A stretch of 64,000 bases of DNA, from NCBI RefSeq assembly GCF_014640815.1, contig NZ_BMHM01000001.1, positions 124,001 to 188,000 on the forward strand, written 5' to 3'. Both the position numbers and the translations under genes were made by a program. Of the stretch, positions 25,190-33,151 are shown piece by piece; within the stretch, counting starts at the first letter, position 1, and each line of letters begins with the position of its first letter. The notes below the pieces were generated by a model. It was not told the origin of the DNA and ran no database searches. It saw only the letters and a list, made by a program, of their open reading frames with translations. Source of the stretch: Vreelandella lutescens (lineage in GTDB: Bacteria > Pseudomonadota > Gammaproteobacteria > Pseudomonadales > Halomonadaceae).

Positions 25190-26143
25190 TTAGCCCTCCC
25201 TGCGTGCGGTGGCGGCCTGGGCCTGGATGCTGTCGAGGGCAGCATCGTAATAGTGTGCCAGGTAGTAATCGGCAATCTCGCGGCCCGTGGCGACCCATAC
25301 ATCCGGGTGCCCGGTGATGTAATCCAGTGCCTCTTCAAACGCCTTGATGCGGTGGGGGCAGCTCACTTGGTAATTGTGAGTGGGAATGCACATCACCGTG
25401 CCGGACTCCGCGCCCTCTAAATACAGGCGGTCAAAGTGGCGTTTGAGCATGGTGGCGTACTGGCGCGGCTCAACTTTGTTTACCGCATAAACGATGGTGT
25501 CGTTCATCTCCAGCGAGTAGGGCATGGAGATAAACCGCTTGCCGGAGCGAACGCTGACCGGCGTGGGTTGGTCGTCGTGGAACAGGTCGCAGGTGTAAAT
25601 CCCGCCTTTGTCGCCGAATAGCTCTTCGCCCACTTCGGCAAATAGATCCAGTGTGCGCTCCGAGTGGGAGAGCGCAGGGGCCAGATAGCCCGCGCAGGCC
25701 TGGCCGGTATGGCGATGGATGGTTTCCATACTGTCGCGAATCATTGCCCGCTCTTGGGCTTCGCTCAGCCCATAGGTGTAGCGGGTGTTGTAGATGCCGT
25801 GGCTGAAGAACTCCCAGTCGCGCTCTTTGCACATCTGGATGATTTCTGGGTGGTGCTCGCAGAGCGCCACGGAAAGCGATACCGAACCACGAACTCCGTA
25901 CTTATCCAGCAGGGCCATTTGGCGCTGGTGGCCCACTCGATTGCCGTAATCGCGAATGCTGTAGCCGGGTACCGAGGGGTGTGGGTGTGGCCACGGCTTG
26001 CGGCTCGGGTTCTGCGGCGGGTCGAGTTCGTAATACTCGATATTGGGGGCCACCCAGAAGGCCACCTTTGCACCGCCGGGCCAAGTGATTTTGGGGCGCT
26101 GGTCGTAGGCCCAGTAATCATAAACGCCAAGTGACTCTTTCAT
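25190..26143 (-). CDS. Polysaccharide-deacetylase-fold hydrolase (PuuE/cyclic imidase-like), copy 1
   Basis: A 317-residue paralogue of the next gene, with the same order of motifs: GYSIRDYGNRVG, SVSLSVALCEHHPE, WEFFSHGIYNTRYTYG, GYLAPALSHSERT and TGHPDVWVATG. Differences at the central HG-containing motif suggest that the two copies are not simple duplicates and may either form a heteromer or act on different ring substrates. No signal peptide. A strong GAGGAG site precedes ATG 26143. It lies 15 nt after the amidohydrolase gene in the same operon. Ring-opening hydrolase is the working call. Confidence 0.75.
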   Translation of the reverse strand: MKESLGVYDYWAYDQRPKITWPGGAKVAFWVAPNIEYYELDPPQNPSRKPWPHPHPSVPGYSIRDYGNRVGHQRQMALLDKYGVRGSVSLSVALCEHHPEIIQMCKERDWEFFSHGIYNTRYTYGLSEAQERAMIRDSMETIHRHTGQACAGYLAPALSHSERTLDLFAEVGEELFGDKGGIYTCDLFHDDQPTPVSVRSGKRFISMPYSLEMNDTIVYAVNKVEPRQYATMLKRHFDRLYLEGAESGTVMCIPTHNYQVSCPHRIKAFEEALDYITGHPDVWVATGREIADYYLAHYYDAALDSIQAQAATARREG

Positions 26144-26158
26144 CGCTAGCTCCTCGCC

Positions 26159-26824
26159 TTATGCATCGCCCTCAAGCCACGCCAGCACGTCAGCCACGGG
26201 CATGACATCGGCGTACTTGAGGTGCAAGTCGGTCAGGTTGGCGTAGTGGTAGCTTTCGTGCTTATCGGAGACGCACTCCATTGGCACGATGGTACGGTAG
26301 CCACGGGACAGGCTCTCCACGGCGGTGGCGCGAATGCAGCCGGAGGTGGAGCCGCCGGTGATGATCACCGTATCGACCTGGTGCCATACCAGCAGGGACT
26401 GCAGCGGCGTTTCAAAAAAGGCCGAAGGCATACGCTTGGTGTAGATCACGTCGCGGTTGCGGTCGATCTCGCAGCGCTCGTCGAACTCGGCGCGCTCGGA
26501 GCCGTACTTGATGTTTTGCAGTGAATCGGGGGTATCGGTGCGGGTGCCCCACACGCCCGCATCTTCGGCAGAATCCAGAAAGGCGACGTGAGTCCATACC
26601 ACCGGCCAGCCCTTCTCCCGGAAGCCGCGCGCCAACTGGTTCGTATACGCCAGCTGTTTGGGGTCGGTTTCGTAGGCGGTCTTGAAGAGATCGGTACGGG
26701 TGTAGGCCTTTTGTGGGTCCACATTGACCAACACGGCTTTCTTGCCAAAGCCAAAGGGCACCCGCTGAGGGTTGGCCATCACGTCGTGAAAGATCTCTTT
26801 TGCCGTTTTATCGGTGGTCTGCAT
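26159..26824 (-). CDS. Isochorismatase-family amidohydrolase
   Basis: A 221-residue cysteine hydrolase of the isochorismatase/N-carbamoylsarcosine amidase superfamily. The catalytic triad is intact: Asp36 (NVDPQKAY), Lys130 (YTKRMPSAF) and Cys163 (GGSTSGCIRATA). The superfamily includes maleamate amidase NicF, RutB and N-carbamoylsarcosine amidase, all of which release ammonia from a half-amide or carbamoyl compound. Placed next to two imidase-like hydrolases, a half-amide product of ring opening is the natural candidate. ATG 26824 has AGGAG 6 nt upstream. The fold is firm and the substrate inferred. Confidence 0.82.
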   Translation of the reverse strand: MQTTDKTAKEIFHDVMANPQRVPFGFGKKAVLVNVDPQKAYTRTDLFKTAYETDPKQLAYTNQLARGFREKGWPVVWTHVAFLDSAEDAGVWGTRTDTPDSLQNIKYGSERAEFDERCEIDRNRDVIYTKRMPSAFFETPLQSLLVWHQVDTVIITGGSTSGCIRATAVESLSRGYRTIVPMECVSDKHESYHYANLTDLHLKYADVMPVADVLAWLEGDA

Positions 26825-26881
26825 CGTCGTCTCCTGAAGTGTCGTTATTAGTGGCTAAGCCGTCAGTGCCTGGATACGGTT

Positions 26882-27811
26882 TTAGCGATTGTCGTACTGC
26901 TCGCCAAGCTCCAGCATCGCCTGGGTGCCTAGGTAGTCGTTGAGCTGTTTGAAGTCGAGCATCTGGTCGCGGAAGGCATCGGTAGTGCCGTCCTGTTTCA
27001 GCGTGGCAAAGAAACGGCTGGCCATGTGGGTAATCGCCCGCACCAGGGCGCCGGGGAAAATGACCAGCGAGAAGCCTAGCTCTTCTAGCGCCTGGGCGTT
27101 CTGCAGCGGTGTGTCTCCACCCTCGACCATGTTGGCCATAATCGGCACTTTGCCTTTGAACTGGGCCATGATCTTGCTGATATCGTCGTCGCTACGAATA
27201 CCTTCGATAAACAGCATGTCCACGCCCGCCTCATAGTAAGCCTGGGCGCGCTCAATGGCGCTGTCGGTGCCTTCCACGCCTAGCGCGTCGGTGCGGCCAA
27301 TAATCAGCGTGCTGTCGCTTTCACGGGCATCCAATGCGGCATGCAATTTGCCAACCATTTCGCTCTTGGAGACCAGCGTTTTACCACGCAGGTGGCCGCA
27401 GCGTTTAGGGTAGGTCTGGTCTTCCAACTGAATAGCGTTAGCGCCTGCGCGCTCTAGCAGACGCACGCTGCGCATCACGTTCATGGCGTTGCCAAAGCCG
27501 GTATCGCAATCCACCACCACGGAAAGATTCGTGCGTTCGCGGATATGCGACATGGCGGTGCAAATTTCGGTAATGCTCAAAAGGCCAATATCGGGCCGCC
27601 CCAGTTGGGTGTACGCCAAGCTGGCACCCGAAAGGTAGACGGTATCAAACCCTGCCTGTTCGGCTAGCGACGCGCCGAGGGCGTCAAATACGCCAGGCGC
27701 GACCACGATAGAGGCGTCGTTCAACTGCTGTTTGAGTTGGGCGGGCTGATGCGCCGAAAGCGGTGAAGCGTGTTGTGGTGCGTCGGGTGACAACAGGTGT
27801 TGGCGTGTCAT
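26882..27811 (-). CDS. Isocitrate lyase/PEP mutase family lyase
   Basis: A 309-residue TIM-barrel enzyme of the ICL/PEPM superfamily. Mg-binding and catalytic blocks are visible: VVDCDTGFGNAMNV, IQLEDQTYPKRCGHLRGK (the KRCGH loop carries the catalytic Cys of C-C lyases such as methylisocitrate lyase and 2,3-dimethylmalate lyase) and IIGRTDALGVEG. Such enzymes cleave substituted malates or isocitrates to pyruvate or glyoxylate plus a carboxylate; oxaloacetate decarboxylases are also in the family. ATG 27811 overlaps the upstream gene (ATGA); the frame to 27853 is an artefact. It would cleave the product of the LeuCD-like hydro-lyase encoded by the divergent operon. Confidence 0.85.
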   Translation of the reverse strand: MTRQHLLSPDAPQHASPLSAHQPAQLKQQLNDASIVVAPGVFDALGASLAEQAGFDTVYLSGASLAYTQLGRPDIGLLSITEICTAMSHIRERTNLSVVVDCDTGFGNAMNVMRSVRLLERAGANAIQLEDQTYPKRCGHLRGKTLVSKSEMVGKLHAALDARESDSTLIIGRTDALGVEGTDSAIERAQAYYEAGVDMLFIEGIRSDDDISKIMAQFKGKVPIMANMVEGGDTPLQNAQALEELGFSLVIFPGALVRAITHMASRFFATLKQDGTTDAFRDQMLDFKQLNDYLGTQAMLELGEQYDNR

Positions 27812-28218
27812 AGCGGTCTCATCATTTTTTGGGTAAGGGCCAAGTCGTTCCAAACGTCCTGACGGGCGATCAGGCCATCGATTAATACAAAGCGATCAAT
27901 AAAGCGCACGCCGGATGTGGTGCTACCGTCTAGCCACTCCACGGTGAGTTCGCCGTGGCAAATAACGACGCTTTGGCAAGGAGTAATGCAGTGATCCACG
28001 CCATGAAACGTTTTGCTCACACGGAGATAGCGGCTTTGCGCCCACTCCACCACCGACTCAAGCTGATGCATGGCGGGCGCGCCAGGAAACTGCATGACGG
28101 CATCATCCGCGAGGCAGCTTTGGGCAAGGGGGAGATCACGGGATGCCATGGCCTCTAAAAAGGCCAATACGTGGCGTACGTCGCGAGGCTGCGTGTCAGG
28201 AAGTTGCGTATTATTCAT
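27808..28218 (-). CDS. NTF2-like/SnoaL-type protein
   Basis: A 136-residue protein with the NTF2/SnoaL fold pattern: an N-terminal helix (RHVLAFLEAMASRDL), LADDAVMQFPG, a helix, then four beta strands ending in GVRFIDRFVLIDGLIARQDVWND. Members act as small isomerases, dehydratases or binding proteins. First gene of the minus-strand catabolic operon, translationally coupled to the lyase. The function cannot be deduced beyond a likely accessory or isomerase step. Confidence 0.65.
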   Translation of the reverse strand: MNNTQLPDTQPRDVRHVLAFLEAMASRDLPLAQSCLADDAVMQFPGAPAMHQLESVVEWAQSRYLRVSKTFHGVDHCITPCQSVVICHGELTVEWLDGSTTSGVRFIDRFVLIDGLIARQDVWNDLALTQKMMRPL

Positions 28219-28273
28219 GGCGCATTACTCTTGTTGATATGGCAAATGCGGTATGCTGATACGGCAGTTTATA

Positions 28274-28291
28274 TGTATTATATTTAATACA
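28274..28291. promoter_or_regulatory. GntR operator, site 1 (divergent promoter)
   Basis: TGTATTATATTTAATACA, an 18-bp near-perfect palindrome midway between the divergent NTF2-like operon and the gntR gene. The same palindrome recurs at 29196-29213, making it the probable binding site of the GntR/UTRA regulator and an autoregulatory element. Confidence 0.75.
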
Positions 28292-28367
28292 TTTTTATGT
28301 CTATTGCTGTCGCTTCGTCAAGCGCGGCGTGAAGTTTTTTTGGAATAGACCCTGAGGAGGGGCGTGA

Positions 28368-29174
28368 ATGAGTGAGGCACAGCCCTCTGCGGTAGGCGGT
28401 ACCAAGTCGCACCGGATTTATCTGCTGCTTAAAGATGCCATTCTCAGTGGGCGACTGCCTGCCGGTAATAAACTGCCGGGCGAAAACAAGTTAGCCGAGC
28501 AGCACGGTGTGTCACGAGTAACGGTACGACGGGCCATGGAGGCGCTTCAGGAGACAGGACTGGTCACGCGTAAGGCCGGCGTGGGCACCGTGGTGCTGGA
28601 GCAGCCGCTAGACGCCACCGTGATGACCGCCAGCGTGTCCAACCTGATGCCGAACATGGTCAAAATGAGTCAGGCTTCCCAAGTGCGGCTGCTGGAGTTT
28701 GCCTATGTGCCGCCCCCGGAGATGATTCGCGAGCGCCTGGGAATGGGGCACGGTAGTAAAGTTCAGCGCTCTGTTCGGGTACGCATGATCGATGGTAAGC
28801 CGTTTTCGCATTTGGTCACCCACGTGCCCGAGACCATCGCTCTGCACTACAACGAAATGGATTTAGCCAATACGCCGCTATTTGTGCTGCTAGAGCGCAG
28901 CGGGGTAAAGGTTGATCACGCTTCTCAATCTATTTCTGCCACGTTGGCCAGCCATGAAGTGGCGCAGGCATTAGACGTGGCCGTGGGCTCTCCGCTTATC
29001 TCACTTACGCGGGTGGTGTACGACGAGCAGGGGCGCGGAGTGGAGCACTTAGACGCGCTGTACCGCCCAGACCGTTACCGTTTTCAAATCGATTTAGAGC
29101 GTAATGGAAATGGCGACTCACGCTACTGGGAGCCAAAAGTGGGCGGGATGCCCACCAGCGGGAAGGATGAATAG
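28368..29174 (+). CDS. GntR/HutC-type transcriptional regulator
   Basis: A 268-residue regulator with an N-terminal winged helix (LKDAILSGRLPAGNKLPGEN, then VSRVTVRRAMEALQETGLV) and a C-terminal UTRA ligand-binding domain (about 95-245). UTRA proteins sense a pathway metabolite and usually repress catabolic genes. ATG 28368 is preceded by a strong GAGGAGG. The gene sits between two divergent operons, and each promoter region holds the same palindrome, so it most likely controls the whole 22.8-34.5 kb block. Ligand unknown. Confidence 0.88.
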   Translation: MSEAQPSAVGGTKSHRIYLLLKDAILSGRLPAGNKLPGENKLAEQHGVSRVTVRRAMEALQETGLVTRKAGVGTVVLEQPLDATVMTASVSNLMPNMVKMSQASQVRLLEFAYVPPPEMIRERLGMGHGSKVQRSVRVRMIDGKPFSHLVTHVPETIALHYNEMDLANTPLFVLLERSGVKVDHASQSISATLASHEVAQALDVAVGSPLISLTRVVYDEQGRGVEHLDALYRPDRYRFQIDLERNGNGDSRYWEPKVGGMPTSGKDE

Positions 29175-29195
29175 GGCGATGGATGGCTTTTTTAA

Positions 29196-29213
29196 TGTAT
29201 TAAATTTAATACA
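29196..29213. promoter_or_regulatory. GntR operator, site 2 (LeuCD-TRAP promoter)
   Basis: TGTATTAAATTTAATACA, an exact 18-bp palindrome located 22 nt after the gntR stop and 110 nt before the LeuC-like gene. It differs from site 1 at one position. A candidate -35 (TTGACC) lies shortly downstream, consistent with repression of the LeuCD-TRAP operon. Confidence 0.78.
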
Positions 29214-29323
29214 GATATAAAATTATAAAAAATACATTTGACCTGTGTCGTGAAACTGCGCTAGTTGTATGGGGGTGATAACGACACGCCAGCCATGGCG
29301 CACCGAGGCAGTGAGCGAAGACA

Positions 29324-30757
29324 ATGAGTTCCCCAACAACGCTATTTGACAAAGTGTGGCGTGCCCACGAAGTCCACCGCAGTGACAGCGGCCAGAGCCT
29401 TTTATGGATTGACCGCCACTTTGTCCATGAAGGCTCTTTCCATGCGTTCAATAAGTTAGGCGAACGCCAGCTGCCGGTGGCGCGGCCAGATCTCACCTTT
29501 GGCATTGCCGACCACTACGTCCCCACCCAGGCACGTGACGTTGAGCTGGTGGCAGACCCTAAAGTGCGCTCCATGATTGAGCAGCTCTCGCACAACACCC
29601 AGCAACATGGTGTGACGCTGTTTGGTCTGAGTGACCCACGCCAGGGCATCGTACATGTGCTGGGCCCCGAGCAAGGGCTTACCCAACCGGGCATGGTGAT
29701 GGTCTGTGGCGATAGCCATACCGCCACCCACGGCGCATTTGGCAGCATTGCCTTTGGCATTGGTGCGTCAGAAGTGGCCCACGTGCTGGCCACGCAGACG
29801 TTGTGGCAAAGCAAGCCCAAAGTGATGCGGATCACCGTTGAGGGCCAGTTAGCTGAAGGGATCACCGCTAAAGATATCGCGCTCACTTGGATTGCTCGTT
29901 TGGGTGCCGACGGCGCACGCGGTTATGCCATTGAGTACGCGGGTGAGGCTATCCGTGCGCTCTCTATGGAAGCGCGTCTAACGCTGTGTAATCTCTCCAT
30001 TGAAGGGGGTGGCCGCTGCGGCATGATTGCCCCTGATCAAACCACGTTTGATTACTTACGCAGCCGCCCCTGGAGTCCGAAAGGGGAGGCTTTTGAGCAG
30101 GCATGCGCCTACTGGTCAACGCTCTATAGCGACCCAGACGCCAGTTTTGATCTCGAAGTAACGCTGCAGGCCAGTGAGATTGCGCCCACGGTGACCTGGG
30201 GCGTCTCGCCGGAAGAAGCGTTGCCCATTGACCACGCAGTGCCCGACCCCGAGCAGCTCAGCGACCCTGCAAAAGCGCGCCAAGCGCGTGATAGCTTGGC
30301 CTACATGGGCCTAACGGCAGGGCAAAAGCTCACTGATATCACCATTAATCGGGTATTTATCGGCTCCTGCACCAATGCTCGTATTGAAGACTTGCGCGCC
30401 GCTGCCGCCGTGCTGGCAGGCCACAAAAGCCGCGTGCCCGGTATGGTGTCGCCCGGCTCAACGCTGGTGAAAACTCAGGCGGAAGCGGAAGGCTTAGACC
30501 GTATCTTTATCGACGCTGGGCTTGAGTGGCGGCACTCCGGGTGCTCCATGTGCGTAGGCATGAACGGTGACCTGGTGGCCAGCGGTGAACGCTGTGCTTC
30601 TACCACCAACCGCAACTTTAAGGGCCGCCAAGGGCCAGGGGCGCGTACGCATTTAATGTCGCCAGCCATGGTGGCAGCGGCCGCCGTGACAGGCCACTTG
30701 GCCGATGTTCGCCAACTGCCCGTGACCTCGTTAACTCAGCTAGGAGTGCGCTCATGA
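29324..30757 (+). CDS. LeuC-like hydro-lyase large subunit (aconitase family)
   Basis: A 477-residue protein equivalent in length to 3-isopropylmalate dehydratase large subunits. All three 4Fe-4S ligands are present: Cys349 in GSCTNAR, and Cys407 and Cys410 in SGCSMCVGMN. The N-terminal CGDSHTATHGAFG and FGIGASEVAHVLATQ blocks are typical. No leuA or leuB is nearby, and the gene lies in a TRAP/lyase/amidase cluster under a GntR site, so it is probably a catabolic paralogue (for example a maleate-, citraconate- or dimethylmaleate-type hydratase) rather than a leucine-biosynthetic enzyme. The fold is certain and the substrate inferred. Confidence 0.85.
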   Translation: MSSPTTLFDKVWRAHEVHRSDSGQSLLWIDRHFVHEGSFHAFNKLGERQLPVARPDLTFGIADHYVPTQARDVELVADPKVRSMIEQLSHNTQQHGVTLFGLSDPRQGIVHVLGPEQGLTQPGMVMVCGDSHTATHGAFGSIAFGIGASEVAHVLATQTLWQSKPKVMRITVEGQLAEGITAKDIALTWIARLGADGARGYAIEYAGEAIRALSMEARLTLCNLSIEGGGRCGMIAPDQTTFDYLRSRPWSPKGEAFEQACAYWSTLYSDPDASFDLEVTLQASEIAPTVTWGVSPEEALPIDHAVPDPEQLSDPAKARQARDSLAYMGLTAGQKLTDITINRVFIGSCTNARIEDLRAAAAVLAGHKSRVPGMVSPGSTLVKTQAEAEGLDRIFIDAGLEWRHSGCSMCVGMNGDLVASGERCASTTNRNFKGRQGPGARTHLMSPAMVAAAAVTGHLADVRQLPVTSLTQLGVRS

Positions 30758-31392
30758 AACCGATGACGGTGGTGACATCGCTCGGCGTGGCCTTGCCTGC
30801 AGCGAATGTCGATACTGATCAACTGATCCCGGCACGTTTTATGAAAGAGCCGCGCAGCGTGGGTTACGGTCAGTTTTTGCTTTACGACCTTCGCCACGAT
30901 GCACAAGGCGAGCCTAAGGCGGACTTTATTCTCCATCACCCCGAGGCGGGTAAAGCAGAAGTGATGGTGAGCCGCCGTAACTTCGGCGCAGGCTCCTCCC
31001 GCGAGGCAGCGGTGTATGCCCTAGTCGATGACGGCTTTCGCTGTGTGGTTGCGCCGAGCTTTGGCGACATTTTTGCTTCTAACGCCGTGAATAACGGCTT
31101 GTTACCGGCCGTTGTGACGGAAGAAGACGCCGAGCAACTGCTCGCGGCGCTTGGCAGTACTCCCGGTGCCATCACGGTAGACCTGGAAGCTCTCACGGTG
31201 AGCGTTGGCGCTGTCAGCGTGCCGTTTACCCTGTCACCCGTATGGCGAACGAAGCTGCTTAACGGTTGGGACGATATTGATATGACACGCCAGCATACGG
31301 ATGCCATCGCTACATTTGCGCACCAGTACGCCGAGCAGTTTCCTTGGAGTGCCCCGTTTCCGCCGGATGCCGCGCTGATTGGCAAAGGGTAG
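30754..31392 (+). CDS. LeuD-like hydro-lyase small subunit
   Basis: A 212-residue swivelling-domain subunit that completes the aconitase-type active site. It has the NVDTDQLIPARFM block and the substrate-recognition loop NFGAGSSREAAVYAL; in leucine-pathway LeuD this loop normally reads NFGCGSSREHA, so two positions are changed, consistent with a different substrate. The start overlaps the LeuC-like stop (ATGA). The C-terminal SPVWRTKLLNGWDDIDMT is typical of LeuD. It is followed by 174 nt containing a short direct repeat (TGAAAGAGACGG twice) before the TRAP genes. Confidence 0.85.
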   Translation: MKPMTVVTSLGVALPAANVDTDQLIPARFMKEPRSVGYGQFLLYDLRHDAQGEPKADFILHHPEAGKAEVMVSRRNFGAGSSREAAVYALVDDGFRCVVAPSFGDIFASNAVNNGLLPAVVTEEDAEQLLAALGSTPGAITVDLEALTVSVGAVSVPFTLSPVWRTKLLNGWDDIDMTRQHTDAIATFAHQYAEQFPWSAPFPPDAALIGKG

Positions 31393-31566
31393 TTGTGAAA
31401 GAGACGGACAATGAAAGAGACGGCCGCGTTGGCCATGCCATTCGCTCGGCATGCCAGCGACAAAAGGCCAAAACAATAACAGCACGCACGCTTGCATCAA
31501 TGGGTTTTAACACGCGATCTACACAACAACCGCTACAACAGATCACCTTGTGCAGGAGATACATAA

Positions 31567-32565
31567 ATGAAAAAAGTAACGCTTACTCTGGGTATGCTCA
31601 CGGCGCTGGCCTCTACGCACGTCTTGGCGGTTGATCAAATCAATGCCGTCCACGCCTTTCCTCCGTCCTTAATTTACACCCAAAGCTTTTTGGAATTTGT
31701 GGATAAGGTGAATGAGCGCGGTGAGGGCGTTGTGCAGATTAATGTGCGCGGTGGCCCTGAAGTCATTGGCCTATCTGAACAGCCCGACGCGGTGCGTAAC
31801 GGCGTGGTGGATATGGCGTACACCGCCGCTAGTTTCTATGCCGGTGCGGTGCCTGAGCGCGACGCGATGGTGGCTTCTAATACCAACGCCATCTATGCCC
31901 GCGAGAATGGCGGGATCGATCTGCTCAACCAAATCCATCAGGAAAAGATGGGCACCTACTATTTGGGCTGGTTCGATAGCGGGGTGAGTTACAACCTCTA
32001 CACCATCAATGAACCGTCGATTGATGCAGAAGGCAACCTGAGCGTGTCGGGTCTACGGCTGCGCAGTAACCCGGTTTACGATGCGTTTTTTCAGGACTAT
32101 TTAGGCGCGCAGCCGATCAGCTTACCCACCACTGATGTTTACGCCGCGCTAGAGCGTAGCGTGGTGAATGCAACCGGTTGGACGCAAATTGGCTTAAAAG
32201 ATCTTAACTGGGATCGCTTTCTTAACTACCGTGTCGACCCTGCCTTTTTCTCCACGGATATGGGCGTGATCGTTAACCTAGATAAGTGGAACCAGCTAAG
32301 CGCCGAGTCGCAGCAAATTTTGCAGGAAGTCGCTATTGAGCATGAGCGTGACAGCGCCGAGAAGCTGGCTGCGCTCTCAGAAGAGCAGCAGGCAGCGTTA
32401 GAAGCCGATGGGATGCAAGTGATTACGTTAGAAGGCGAAGTAGGCGAGCGCTATGCCGAAGCCGCCCGCGATGCCACGTGGGAACGGATGCGTCGCCAAA
32501 TGGAGCGTCACCCCATGGGGCTTGAGCACTACGAGACGTTGATCGAAAAGTTCAACGACCTGTAA
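31567..32565 (+). CDS. TRAP transporter periplasmic substrate-binding protein (DctP family)
   Basis: Extracytoplasmic receptor of a tripartite ATP-independent periplasmic transporter. The 332-residue precursor has a signal peptide (MKKVTLTLGMLTALASTHVLA) and DctP-family features: EFVDKVNERGEGVVQINVRGGPE, a central GLRLRSNPVYDAFF region carrying the conserved Arg that clamps a substrate carboxylate, and LPTTDVYAALERSVVNATGW. The ribosome site AGGAG lies 8 nt before ATG. First of three TRAP genes; the ligand is expected to be an organic acid of the catabolic pathway. Confidence 0.92.
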   Translation: MKKVTLTLGMLTALASTHVLAVDQINAVHAFPPSLIYTQSFLEFVDKVNERGEGVVQINVRGGPEVIGLSEQPDAVRNGVVDMAYTAASFYAGAVPERDAMVASNTNAIYARENGGIDLLNQIHQEKMGTYYLGWFDSGVSYNLYTINEPSIDAEGNLSVSGLRLRSNPVYDAFFQDYLGAQPISLPTTDVYAALERSVVNATGWTQIGLKDLNWDRFLNYRVDPAFFSTDMGVIVNLDKWNQLSAESQQILQEVAIEHERDSAEKLAALSEEQQAALEADGMQVITLEGEVGERYAEAARDATWERMRRQMERHPMGLEHYETLIEKFNDL

Positions 32566-32644
32566 GGCCGACGTTCCCAACAGGGCGGGCGCTGTCGATC
32601 ACGATAATGCCCGCGCTACCTGGCTTTCATCACTAGGGCTTTCT

Positions 32645-33151
32645 ATGCGTTACGCACAACGTGGCTATTTGCTGCTGCTCAATGGCATGGCACTGCTCGC
32701 CGCTATCATGTTGGTATGGCTGATGGTAGCGGTAGTGCTCTCTGTGGTTATTCGTAATTTAGGGCTTCAGCCGTCGGCGTGGTTTTTCCTTTCGACGGAA
32801 TACGCCATGTTTTATCTCACGCTCTTAGGGGCTCCTTGGCTGGTGCGCCAAAAAGGGCATGTGCATATTGAGCTTTTAACCTCTGTGTTGCCGCCGCCTG
32901 TGCTGAATATTCTCAGTCGAGGAGTATCGCTGCTGTGTGTCGTGGTATGTGCAGTGCTGGCGTGGAAAGGGCTTGATTTGGTGATGCTCAATATCGAGCG
33001 CAGCGACTATGACGTGCGCGCTTTTTTTGTGCCGAGATGGATACTGACCATCGTGTTTCCCATCAGCTTTACGCTAATGGCAATTGAGTTTGGCCGCTTT
33101 GTGGTCGGCCAAGAGATTCTTCACAGTGGCGAAGCGGGGATTAAAGAATAA
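32645..33151 (+). CDS. TRAP transporter small membrane subunit (DctQ family)
   Basis: A 168-residue protein with four predicted membrane segments, the standard DctQ arrangement, including the conserved APWLVRQKGHVHIELL block after the second span. It connects the periplasmic receptor with the large permease. The stop overlaps the DctM start by one base (TAATG). The ribosome site is weak, so translation may depend on the upstream gene. Confidence 0.92.
   Translation: MRYAQRGYLLLLNGMALLAAIMLVWLMVAVVLSVVIRNLGLQPSAWFFLSTEYAMFYLTLLGAPWLVRQKGHVHIELLTSVLPPPVLNILSRGVSLLCVVVCAVLAWKGLDLVMLNIERSDYDVRAFFVPRWILTIVFPISFTLMAIEFGRFVVGQEILHSGEAGIKE

Noticed and set aside
31396..31425. Direct repeat TGAAAGAGACGG (twice) after the LeuD-like gene
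   Set aside because: Looks like a small local duplication; no palindrome or operator character, so recorded only as a note.
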